From Wuchereria bancrofti (taxonomy: Eukaryota; Nematoda; Chromadorea; Rhabditida; Onchocercidae), in contig SSBO01000001.1 in NCBI GenBank assembly GCA_005281725.1, positions 2,836,399 through 2,900,398 of the forward strand: DNA of 64,000 nt, written 5' to 3'. Shown here piece by piece: positions 25,938 to 38,400 of the stretch (its first letter is position 1; each line of letters starts with the position of its first letter). The notes under the pieces were generated by a model. It was not told the DNA's origin. It worked only from the letters and a program-made list of their open reading frames with translations, and searched no databases. Position numbers and translations under genes: made by a program.

Positions 25938-27146
25938 AATTAGCGCTATTGCTCTTAAACTTACTTTCACGTGCCGCAGTATTTTCATTTCAGATAATTC
26001 AGTTCAATCAGAGTAGTAACTGGCCACCGGACCAATTACTGTAGCATAAAGGCTAATGATACATAACCTTAAGGTGACAAATCTTAAGATTATAATCAAT
26101 ATGTTATGGTACACATTCCCTCCACTTTTTCCTTCCCAGAGCAAGACTGATAATTCTGTCGAATCATTCCGTAAGGCCAATTCGAATTCCACATAGCCTA
26201 TTAAAAATCTAAAACACGACGAAGAGTTAGAAATCTCATAAACGAAGGAATAAGGAAAAGTCAGAAAACAATACACGGATGTTCAATTTAAATTGTTCCT
26301 GAAGATTTGAAATCGATTCACAAGAAAATACCCGTAATGCACTGTAGCCAAGCAGCATAAATATTAGAAGTAATAAAGAAAGAAGTAAAAACAACTGAAA
26401 TGATCATCAAGAGCGTAACTCTCAGCGCACATTCGCTCCACGACGTATATGTTGTGCCATGACTTCACCTAGCAACAACAATAGCCGTGTATTACGAAAC
26501 TTTATCAGAAAGTCATTGGAATTACACAACCAAATCATCCCTAGTTTACAAATTCTCTTATCTTTCAGTAACGATCACCAGAAAGCATAAAGTACAAGAA
26601 AAAACAAAACAAAAACCATGCTTGGAATTAAACCTTTCTGAAGTAAAAAAAGCCAAGAAATATTAACTTATCAGATCGGTTTATGAAAACTGATTGCATC
26701 ACCCAGTGAAAACTGCAAAATAAAGCTATCTTGAGTTTAAAAAAAAAGAAAATGGAACGAACATTAAGGTGAATTCTCAAGTTCAACCATTACGAAGAAA
26801 GAATGATTGTTACTTTATACAGCTAGAAGTCAACTTTTTCAAAAATTTTCAAAACTACTTTTTTCTTTCTAAATCACATTCAGTAAAACGGATGATAAGT
26901 CAATTAATTAGTAATGTATTACAAAATGAAAAAAAAAAAATCAAAACATGTGGCAATTTCAAATCAAAAATAAATAAATGGATGAAAAGTACTATAAACA
27001 ATAATTAAAGCTTGTGCTTTCAGGGAGAAAAAAGTGAAACAAAGTTATCGCTCCACTTCTTTAATCATAAATTTTAAAGTTACGAAAAGAAAAATAATAA
27101 GCTACATTTCAAATAACAATATAATATCAAAAGGATACAATGGCCT
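25928..27146. other. Intergenic, pph-4 to glrx-5
   Basis: About 1.2 kb between two minus-strand genes. It should hold the phosphatase 3' UTR and glutaredoxin promoter. The spacing is long for a nematode operon. No exon recognised. Confidence 0.5.
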
Positions 27147-30022
27147 TCACAGAAAGTAGTCCGGTTGAGGCTTTTTTGCTGGAGCACCGCGATTTTCCTG
27201 CAAAAAAAGTACATAACAGATGATTTGTTGAAATTAGTCATTTCTAATACCTGCGTTAAATTGATTTTAGTTCCGAATTAGTTTCCGATGTAACTTGAAA
27301 TTGAAATCCCTGTGGGATGTTAGCCATGCATAGAAAGTGAATGTTAAGTTACAAAAGATATCAAATCTTAATGGTCAGAAAAAAGATGGTAAGATGAGAA
27401 TTTCTTCTAATCTCTAAATTTTCAAATTTTATCATCAAGAAAAAAAGACTGATGGATAAACCTGTGGTGCAGCTTCGAAAATGGTGAAATCTTTGTTTAA
27501 TTGTTCATCAAGTTCCAAAATAGCCGCTACATTTCCACATCTGTAAGTACTATTGATAAAAAACTTGCAATTTCAGTGTTAATGAGCAGTCAATCTAACT
27601 GGAGATGAAAAATTATCTTAGATTAATGCAATTTCTGAAAAAAGAAAGAATTTTACGAAGAAAAACCAACATTACCGGTAACAATAATTGGGTGCTGACC
27701 AGACCGTTAAAACCGTTTCACCGAAATGCCATTTATAACCTTCCATAACAAGCTGGTGAGCCCGACAAATCAAATCTACGCCATTTGCTTGACAAAAAGC
27801 CTAAACTAATCGTTTAACAGAAAATAAGCCTCTAATGACTAGAGAATTCTACAGAATGAAGATGATAAAACATCATGAAAACTTCAAACAGCAGAAGATG
27901 ATAATAAATAATTTCTCAAAATTGCAGCAGAAAATTCTCTTCCATTTTGGAATGCATTGAAAAAATTATTTTAAATGACTACTCCTTCTACAACTGATTA
28001 TTTACGCAAATGATGAGAAATAAAAAAATAATAGATAAACATGCAAGTTGGAAAAACTAACTTTAACAACGTCAGAGCCGAATAGGTAACCAGCACCTCG
28101 GGGACTAACACCCCAACCGACACTCTCCTCAGGATCTGACCATAACAAATCACACATTGGGCCATCATGAGGTACCTGAAAACCAAAACCTGAATAACTA
28201 AGTAGCTTATTAAAAATACTTATTAAGAAATATCTACATAAGACAATGAAAATTCAGTGTATTTACCTCTTGCTTCCTATCGATCGTCCTGATTTGATCA
28301 AGATTTTGTATTGATGGCGATAAGCCACCATGCACACAAAATACCTTACCCGCAATAACTGCAGAAAGACTTAGACAATCGAATACTTCAGTACAACACC
28401 TGAAGCAGGAATCAGCTGCAACATAAAATTCGGAGAAAAAAGCAAATAGACATTCAGTGCTGCTATGAAAACTCACCGATGTTCTTTTTTCAAAGTAAAA
28501 AAAGTCCAAATTTAAAAACCTACCTCCATACGGCTGATGAACCGTATTTCCTTAAGCATTCGTCGTAAAATCCATACACTTGAGTTATTTGTCGTGATTC
28601 ATGATTCCCCCTTATCAGCATCATCCTATCGGGATATCGCACTTTTAAGGCTAACAGCAACAAAAATGTCTGAAAAATTACAATCACTAAAATGTGATTA
28701 AAGCCAGCAGCGTTGTATAAAATAGTTGTGTAAATGTAAGTTTATGTTACTAAGTTACTATAACATAAAATAGAAACTTATGTAGTTTTTTTTATAATAT
28801 AAAATAAAAACTTATGTTACAGTAGTAAGCCGATGCTGCAAAAAGAAAATTAAACGAATGTCGAGATTTCTAGTTAAAAAAAGAATGCTAACTTGAAAGA
28901 CAAAAAATAACTCCTGCATTAAGTTCGAAACAGGGCATGTTAAATAAGATATCTAGTTCAAAAGGAAAATAAATATAACAAGCCTTAAAGGATAACAAGT
29001 TTAAAGTGGCTGCATCAAATAAAATTGATTTAGTTTCATAGTGTTTACGAATTCATACTTAGAACTAATCTTAAAAATATAGGAAAAAATAACAGTTCGA
29101 CTGTGATGATCAAAGGCACTGATGAATAAAGCAGCAACTTACCTCAACAGAATAAAAACCACGATCAACAAAGTCGCCGAGGAAAAGATAATTAGTGTCA
29201 GGAACCTGGCCACCAACCCTGAATAATTCCATTAAATCGTAAAACTGACCATGGATATCGCCACATATCTAAATACCTCTCTAATCATAAAAGTACTTTT
29301 TGATTCCTAAAGCATAAAAGAGCGTAAATGATTCATAAATTTTCGGTTATGTATAAGTAGCCTAGATGTAACAAGTCATTAGTAGCTTCATATATTTTCG
29401 TCATTCTTTTTGCTAACTTAGTTATTTAACAAATGAATACTTCGGTCGACAATAAATGGTTAAGTGTCATATTAGTACCTAATCATTTTATATCATAAAA
29501 GATTTGACACAATTAATTATGATCATAATACTAATATAACACAACTACTGGTATTATGAAAGCGTATTACGAAATCATTAAGATAAATTTAAAGAATTAA
29601 AAAAATTAAAGTGAAAAACGGAAGATTACCGTAACAGGAGAATCAACAACTTGCACGTTGCCTTCCTGTAAAAGGATTTCACGTGCTTTGGCACACAATG
29701 ATTTCACTTCTTGCTCTGAGATACATTCACATCTCATCAGTGTTTCGATTTGCCTTAAAATTATCGCTGGGAAATCATGGACTAAATTATTTAACTCGAA
29801 AAGGCAAATAGTGCAATATATCAACGTAGAAGAAGTATACCTTTATGTTTAATAAATTAACATCTTCAGAGTATACCCAAATGTTCATCACTGAGATGAA
29901 CATTCAATTTTAATGAAATTCAAAATAAAAATTGATGTTAACCTATCCAAGTCATTCACAGTAACAGAAGTCGGTGTTAAAGGTAACATCGAAGGTAACG
30001 TTTCATCTGCATTCATTACCAT
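27147..30022 (-). CDS. pph-4.1: Protein phosphatase 4 catalytic subunit
   Basis: Ser/Thr phosphatase of the PP2A/PP4/PP6 group, needed in other animals for centrosome maturation, DNA repair and meiosis. Nine exons in transcript order: 29943-30022, 29630-29753, 29143-29268, 28524-28669, 28267-28399, 28062-28175, 27676-27800, 27462-27540, 27147-27197. They give one frame of 325 residues. PPP motifs in order: [69 protein letters not shown], and the C-terminal DYFL whose Leu is carboxymethylated in this group. [16 protein letters not shown] and the overall match point to PP4 rather than PP2A or PP6. It has an N-terminal extension of about 22 residues ([11 protein letters not shown]) relative to human PP4C. 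The frame stays open to the TTGCAG acceptor 11 bases upstream of the chosen ATG, so a further exon is possible. Confidence 0.93.
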
Positions 30023-32394
30023 ATCAATATCTTCTGCAATAAATACAAATAAATTAATGCTTAAAATTAAAACGATATTTTAAGTAAACTTTACAATTGA
30101 TTAAACGAGTAAAACATATATGTCTGAACTAATAAGCTCAAGCACTCAAAAGAATCAGACAAATGATGAAGTAGAAACCATAAAAATTACGAAATTAAAA
30201 ATGGAAATCTAAGCCAACAAATTCATTGCTGCCATCAAACTTCAAACAAATAGGGAATTTGAATTTGCAGCCCGTCCATCCGAAAAGATGGTCCGGCCGC
30301 TGAAATTAAATGGAAATTTTGATTTGATCGTTGAGATTTTATTATGTACTATGTGGGTGTGAGGATTGCAATTTATTTCGTTTTTTTTCGGTGAGTAACT
30401 GATATCCGGTATGCTGGAACTCTGAACTGAATGCTTGATAGACGGGGAATGAAATAGATCCTTGGAATATTTGAGCATACTGATAAAAGACTGACCTATT
30501 CCTCCTTGAATCTCCATAAACGGTCAAATGAATAGATGGAAAGAATGACCGCTAATGTAATTCCCGCTTCCTATTTTCCCTTAGTCATTCTTTCCTCTCT
30601 TTTTTCTTCTGCAATTTATTCAACTGTTATTACTTGGTTCATTTAATTTTATCTAAATTTACATCAAAATGATTGAGGTGCTAGGATATTCCTTCACAAT
30701 TTATGGCTGATTATTTGACTGACATCATTAAAATATATGTATGTGTGTATATCTATCCTAAATTAAAATACGCTAAAATCCGCAGTTTCTTGTGTTGGCT
30801 AAAATGTAATCACAAGGATTATCAGGAATGAAAAATTTGTAAATATTTAATACAGATTCATATCTGTTTTTATTTTAACATAAAATCTGTAAACAATTTT
30901 TGGTATAAAATGAATTGAAATAAGGGATGTTAGTTTAAAATTCTGAAAATGGGAGAGAGAAAATATTATTTTCCATGTTTCTTGTTCATTGATTTATTTT
31001 TGTTACGGTTATATAATGTAAATGGGGTGGATGATACATTTCGATCATAAATACCGTATTTTGTTTATGTAAAATACATTCCCTCTTTTTACTTCATGTG
31101 ATGTCATAACTTTTCAACAGTTATTTTTGCAGCATTCCGTGTTATTTCTCCCTCTTTAGATCCGTTTTTTTTTTCTCTCTCTCTTTCCTTTGGCTCTTTT
31201 TATTCTATCCTTATGTGTAACGAAATAAAAGTCTTAAAGCAACAAATTAGAAAGCTGAAAGGATGACAAAGACGAAAACATAGATGTCTTCTTCCTCAGC
31301 ATTTCACCTGTATAGTTTACATATTTTTCGAAGCAAGTTCATCTCCTCATTGATGCAACACTTAATAATGAAAGGACCGGAATTGCACAGAGAAGAATAT
31401 TCGAGCAAATCTAGAAATGGATGAAAGAGAGGATTTCGGGCTTTTAATTTTCCTTTTTAATTACTAATGCAATAGATGTTTCCCTTTCTATTCTTTTTCA
31501 AAACTTTACCTTAACCTTAAGTTATGGTGAAAAAAAGTTGCCTATAAACTATTCGGGAAAAAAGGAGAGGAAAAAGCCTGAAAAAACCGATAAGAGATAG
31601 GAAATACCTGAAAATATGCTAAGTAAAAAGAAAAGAAAATGCTTTCAAGTATTGAAATTCAGACGGAAAAGCAAAGAGAAAAGGAGAGGAAAATTGTCGG
31701 TTGGTGAAGGAAAAGGATGGAAAAGAAAATACTGTAGGAAGAAATGCCTAAGGAGAGTAAGAGAATATCGATGATGAAATGCAGCTAAAAAGGCCTTAAA
31801 AGCTAAGGTTCACATGAAATTTGTCTCTTCTCTTCCCGCTCTTTCTCCCTCATTCCCTCTCACTTAACTAATGTTCTCCTCCGTGGTTCCATCCATATTT
31901 CTGTGCAATAGCAGTCATTCATCATTTTTTGATGGTGGTTGATCCAGTACAATCTGTTTACCCCACAAATTATAAAATATATAATTTGCTTTTTTCTTCT
32001 CTGTCCTTTCTAAACATCTCCCTTCCTTCGTCTTTCTACTCTTTCTTGTCCCCTTCTTCCTCCATCTTCTTGTCCCTTATCACTTCAGTACTCTTCCTTA
32101 TACGTTTGTTGTTTAATTACCACTTCCTTTCTCCTTCTTGCTGGAAGCTGATATGATGATGTCCAAATGATTAATATTACTAGAATTTCATGTTTGTGTC
32201 ATAAATCGTTTCAAAATTAATTAGTAAAAAATCAAATAATAGATGGAAACAATTAAAAGTATCCTAATAAAAAAAACAAAGGAAAGAAGATAAATAAAAA
32301 ACAAAACGAAATTTGCAGCTAGCGATTTTGAATGATTAAACTGGGACAGTTCTACCAATTATTTGTTTGATTTTATTTTTTGGAAAAAAAATTT

Positions 32395-32490
32395 CTCTGA
32401 TTTACTTCTACTTCTGTTGCTAATATTACTACTATCACTGTTATTACTTCTGCTACTACTACTATTGTCACTACAGCTACTTACTACCAA
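32395..32490 (+). repeat. Imperfect CTA/CTN triplet repeat
   Basis: Run of triplets of the type CTA, CTT, CTG and ACT immediately upstream of the RdgB ATG. Read in the gene's frame it would give a run of leucines, but no ATG starts that frame. It contains an acceptor CTACAG at 32471-32476. Confidence 0.7.
32471..32476 (+). promoter_or_regulatory. Possible splice acceptor before rdgB start
   Basis: CTACAG ends 18 bases upstream of the ATG at 32495. It could receive SL1 or a 5' UTR exon, which would remove most of the triplet repeat from the mature mRNA. Inferred from position. Confidence 0.35.
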
Positions 32491-32494
32491 AACA

Positions 32495-35400
32495 ATGTTG
32501 ATAAAGGAATATCGTATTCTGTTACCTCTTACTGTTAACGAATATCGTATCGCTCAACTTTATATGATTCAGGTTTGTTTTTGGGTAATTTTGGTTTGTT
32601 TCTTTTTTGTTCGAGATGCAGATATGAGAGAGGGGAAAGGAATGGGAAGGAAATTCTCCCTTCTTCTCAAGCATAGATTTTATTGTTTAAGTGTTACTTA
32701 TGATACGGAATGTGTGTTGTATATGCTCATGTCAGTTATTGTGCCCTAAATGTGCACCATTCATTATTGAATGTGGGAGAAAATTGACACATTTGCAAAA
32801 TAACTTCCGTTTTTCAGAAATTTGATAAATTTTGCAAAAGTTTGCAACTCTGAAGTATTTAAATTTTGTTTGCAAAAAAATTTTTTCGTTCTTGTTTTTT
32901 CATATGTTTGATATTTCACTGCTTTTAAATACATCAAAATTTCTTTTTACAAAAATCAAAATTTTAAAACTACAAAAATCACAAAAAAAAAGTTGCAAAA
33001 ATCAAAAATTTTAGTGACGATGAAGTTTTTTCTCATACTGGCTAATTGCGTTATAATTTCTGGACAAGATTTTTTTCGCGAAATCTGTGTACAATAATAT
33101 TTTTCAATGCAAGAGAAGTGATAGATTTATTTGAATGAGAATTAATTGGTTTATTTATTGAATATGCTATCTCATAAAATGTCTTAATTGAAATTCATGT
33201 CTATGCTGCATAGCATTAATAAATTTGCACAAATATGTATATCTCACTATTCTCAAATGATTCATTTTAATCAAATTATTTTCTGAAATTTTCTCATCAA
33301 AATAGGGAATTGTTTATCGAAAATATCTAACAGCTGATTCTAATATATTCATTGAGTGGAATGTCATAAATTTTATTCCCAAGACAAATATAATTCTTTT
33401 TTCTTTATAATTTTGTCAAGATTAAATTTTCGCAATGAAATTTATTAGTCCTTATATTTTTTTTCCAAAAAAAAAAAAACTAAGATATTTCTTTTTATTG
33501 ATTCGCTTATGATTTTATTGTTAACTTACTGAAAGTTTAAATAATCACTTCATCAAGTAAAACTTTCTCTTTGTGAGTAGATTTTTGTGTGACGAATATT
33601 ATCGATTATTTTTTAATCTTCCAAAGATATCGGTCCTTTCCGTTTTCTGTCTTTTCTTTTGGTACGGAAGTATTGGAAGCATCAGGGGCATTTATCAAAA
33701 CGGAAGATATGGTAAATTTCCCATTTCTTATTGTTAGAATTCTTTTGATTATAATTTGTGGACTGCTAAATTAAAGAGAAGCTTAGCACATTTCCATGCG
33801 CAATTGAGTTCACACTGCAATTTTTCTTCAGATTTATGAAGTTAGTAATTATATTGCTTTCAAATGATGGCTCTCTGCCTTATTTTCATCAAGTTGCTTG
33901 TATTATCGAAAATCGGAAATTGTATATTCGTAGTATGTGGAATATTATGAGCTATAAAAGTTATAATATTTTAATGCCCACTTTTTTAATAATAGGCTGG
34001 CAATTAATTTCCCCATTACGTAAGGCTTGTTTTGGACTGTAAAGATTGTCAGTTTAGTGGAATTTAACGGTTCATTAAATGAAGTAAATGACGAATGATG
34101 GGCAAGTTTGAAAATATTTCCAAAAATTTTGAGAAAATATTCCTTTCTGGAAGTATAAGTTAATAATATGAGAAAGGCATAAGTTGTTTAGAAGTAATTA
34201 ATGAAAAAAAGAAATCAGTCTTTGTTTTCATGAACTGATTTAAAGAAATATTTGAGGAAGCCATAAATAACATCTGTTGACTTTTGTGATCAACCAGTGC
34301 TACATCATTCTGATAAATTTCGGCAATCAGTTCATCATAATTTAAAGAAAATATTCGAGTTGAATTGATATAAGCTTCAATTTGTGTATTAAAGTAAAAA
34401 TCATTTTCGTTGTTGGTTGGTTAGTCGTTACACTGAAATACTAATAAGTTTGTGTGAAGTAGATGTTTAGGTTTACATTATGGCATAACTCTCTTCAGTA
34501 ATTGACATCCTGAAAATAGGAAAACGTCGTACGGAAAAAAATGGGAGAATGAGCATAGGAAATAAATACGAAAATTAAGCAAATTTTTGGTGTATTTCTG
34601 GATAACAAATGTTAGAAAAATATCTATCTAAATTCTAAAAATATTAATGAGCTAAATATGATAAAGGGCATTTTCTCAGTATTGAAAAAGCAAAATTTTG
34701 GACGAAATTTCGAGGTGAAAAGGAACAAAAAATTTTTTTCAGCATTATTGAAATTTTAATCTGAAATAAAAATGAAGCATGTACGCCTAATGTAAAAGTC
34801 CAGAATTAAAATTAAATTTCATTCTAGAAAAGGAAGAGATAATGACGAAACAAAGGGCACTTTCTAGAATAATTGATAATTAGACTTGATTCGTTTATTC
34901 CTTAAAGGAATTAAAAATTTGCAGAAAAAAAGCCGACAAGAAAGTTCGGGCGAAGGTAGTGGTGTAGAAATTATCACTAACAAACCGTACAGCGATGGTC
35001 CAGGTGGATTTGGTCAATACACATTTAAAATTTATCATATCGGCAATAAAATCCCAGGTAAATGTTTTGTACTTCAATGGATAAATTTCATAAAAAGTAA
35101 TGGCATAACGGTATTACCTCTTTTGTATGTACTGAGCAAATATGCTTTAGTTGTTATAATCAGGTACCACAAGTTTACATTTCTTCCATAAATAGAACAA
35201 AAATAAATTACTTTAGTAGCACTGTACCTTCATTAATTCTATAAAACAATTTTTGAAGAAAACACGAATTGAACATCGTCTTCCTCACTTTCTTTTTCTA
35301 AGAGCTGTTGTCATATTTAATTTGCTTTCACTTTATGATGTCCAGAAATGGTAAAAATTTTGACAGCAATGTGGTCGAACAAATTGCTCATGCACTTTTC

Positions 35401-38400
35401 CTTTCTGCTTTTGTGTTCCTTTTTTCACACATTCCTTTTTGTCGAGAATTTTAGTAGTCTATTCAAAGACAAATTAGTAGCCTATTTTAAGAATGAAAAA
35501 TCAGCAGATTGATCAATGGTTCAAGATTAAGTAATGAATTTTTTTATCAAGATTAAATGAAGTACCATTCAAATTGTAAAGTGGTGTAGGAGGTATAAAT
35601 TTAATAATTATAAAGGAGGTATAAAACGAACGTTTATATATTCCTTTTTTTTCTGGTTTTGCGAACAGGATGCGGTTCTGTTTTAAAGGTCATAAAAATG
35701 ATAGTGTAAAGCTGATCAAATACAAAACATATTTTGTGTATCGTCTCAAGGTAGCGATTTTGTTAAAATTGTTAGTGATTAAAATTGCATCAGATATCGA
35801 ATTTTTTTCCTAAAAAAATTCTAGTATGTAGGAAGATATACTGGAGATATTTGATGCATTAAATAAAATAATAAGGCATATGTGCACGAATTATTTCACA
35901 AATTCTTTTTTTATGTTTAGTATGGTTACGCAGCGTACTACCAACAAATGCACTGGAAGCACATGAAGAGGCATGGAATGCATATCCTCATACGAAAACA
36001 CGTTATTCATCTCCATTTTTGGATCGTTTCAATATTGAAGTGGAGACGAAATATTACAATGATGCTGGTAATCAAGAAAATGTTTTCGAGCTTACCGGTG
36101 ATGAATTGAAAAACCGAATTGTTGGTAAATTTTCCGAAAAACAATATTTTTTCTAATTTTTGATTTACCGAATTATTTCAATTCGAAAAATTGGTTGTGT
36201 CAGTTGTATAAGTGTGTAAGTATTCTTTTAAAGCATTTTGGTTTATGAAATCAGTTTTAGGCGTAAAATCCATCATTTTTTAATTTAAAAATGTTTAGAA
36301 AAAAGTTGGAGATGTAAGTTTCACGTTGTAGATGTAATGGATTTTGTGAATGATGCGTTATCATCGTATGATTATGTTCCTGATGAAGATCCGAAATTAT
36401 ATCATAGTATAAAGACTGGTCGTGGGCCGCTGAAAGAAAATTGGATTGACGACTGCATTAAAAATGGAAAACCTATTATGTGTGCCTATAAACTTTGCAG
36501 AGTACGTTGCCCATCAGAAATCATTATTTTCAATAGCCAAAGAGAAATGCGGAATTTAATTTAACAGGACGTGTAGAATTTTGTTTTATCAAATGGATTT
36601 TACAAAAATGTTGGAGTCGAAATTATGACATTAAAGAATTTTTCAGGTCGAATTTCGATTTTGGGGTTTGCAGACTCGCGCGGAACGTTGGATACACAGT
36701 CATGCATTGCGTAATACAATGCTAAGGGCTCATAAGCAAGCGTGGGTATGGCAAGATGAGTGGCATGATCTTACACTTGAGGATGTACGCGAATTGGAGC
36801 GAGATGTAATAGTCTTTTTCAAGGGTTTCAATTTTGAATCAGAATTCTTGCATCACTTTAGTCTACTTTACGGAGGTTAATTACTTGTCGTATTGAGAAT
36901 ATCTGCCATGGAGGGGAAGCGAAGAGTGGATATTCCTGAATAATATCTAAAGATCGATCAAAAATTTAATCAGAATGGTTTGAACGGAATGGTTTAATGT
37001 CATGATATCATCATCTGGAATCTGTCATTTATAAGGGATTGCGTGTGCCGCTGCACACTTTTAACTTTTTCATTGATTTGCTGTGACATATTAAAAATCT
37101 AGTAATTTTTACCTATTTGAGAAAAAAGACTTTTTCATCCGTATTTTCAGGCAGCAGAACATTTATCCAAGCTAATGTCGCGATCGTCCATTTCCGTTTC
37201 TTCGTCGATTTATTTCGATTGTATGGATGGTAATCCTATGATGGGAGATTCTCAGTCGCTGATAAAGTGGAGTTCAGAGATATCGCTTAATAGTGATCAC
37301 GAAACACTGTTATCACCTCGACTTGAGCAAAATATGAAGGTGGTAACTAACACTACATCTGATGCTTCCTTGCTTGTAATCGTCTTTTACGGCGATATTT
37401 TCTCAGATGTGAGTTTTTTGAATAAAATTTTTAGAGACTAATTTTAAATTTACTGTTTGTTAGCTGGAAAGTGTTAAAATCTAAATAAAATTGAGTCTGT
37501 CAACTTCAGATTTTAATTTTATTCAGAGAATGTTGAATAATAATTCTGATTTATTTGTCAGAATTAGTAAGAATAGTTTGTTATAAATAGTCTATGAAAT
37601 ATATTATACTCTTTTCAAATTCTATAGATGTGTGTGAAAATATCACAAATCCCTCCTTACTCTGAAACAACACTGTTTCTATTGTCGAAGAAACATAAGA
37701 GCGCCCTGAATTCTTGCCCTGAATTATGTTTGTACTTCGATGGTAATATATGAACATCATTTTGCCTTTTTTTTACCAGGTTTCGACCGATCAGAATGTA
37801 TCAGATCCGAATTCTCTGCGTTTAACAATGGAAAAACAGATTTCAACGGATTTTGAGCATCTGAAAGGACATGTTCATTTTTTACAAGTATCATGTGGTC
37901 AAGAATTCACCGATACAGCCTTACACTTAATCTCGATTACGCCTACATACGGTCTTGTTCATCCATCACTAGCATTACTTCTTTCTTCATCGCAATATTA
38001 TTTTGAGGTTTGTTTCTTAATCATACAATACAATAAGGGCACTTATCGATATAAGTGGTCTTGTGTAATCGTTTATATGCTTGAGGTATACTTATTCATT
38101 TAAAAAAAAGGCATTTAACTATGGTGACTTTTTTGGAGTTCTTTATTGCAAAAACATAAGTGATACTTTAGCATTGAAAGTAGATAGAGAGAAATGCACT
38201 GCTTTTGTTATATATATAATATATAATAATGAGACTTTGAAGTCAGGATTGTACATCTTTAATTAATATACTCCTAGCTGTTTTTTCTTTGATACCAAGC
38301 GTGGCTTTTTTTCTTATTATTTCTTTAACTTCTTTAAAAGGAAACAAAAAAAGAACAGGATTCAATATAATGATTTTGCTAGAATAATTTAATTTTGAAA

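Larger units (their letters stand above)
30023..32494. other. Divergent intergenic region, pph-4 / rdgB
   Basis: About 2.5 kb between divergent start codons. It contains pyrimidine-rich tracts (about 31800-31860, 31985-32140) and an imperfect trinucleotide repeat next to the RdgB start. The minus-strand open frame at 30242-30517 shows no recognisable domain and I do not call it a gene. Confidence 0.5.

Noticed and set aside
30242..30517. Protein gene on the minus strand upstream of PP4
   Set aside because: 91 codons, no domain, no splice context linking it to PP4, and an overlapping frame is equally open.
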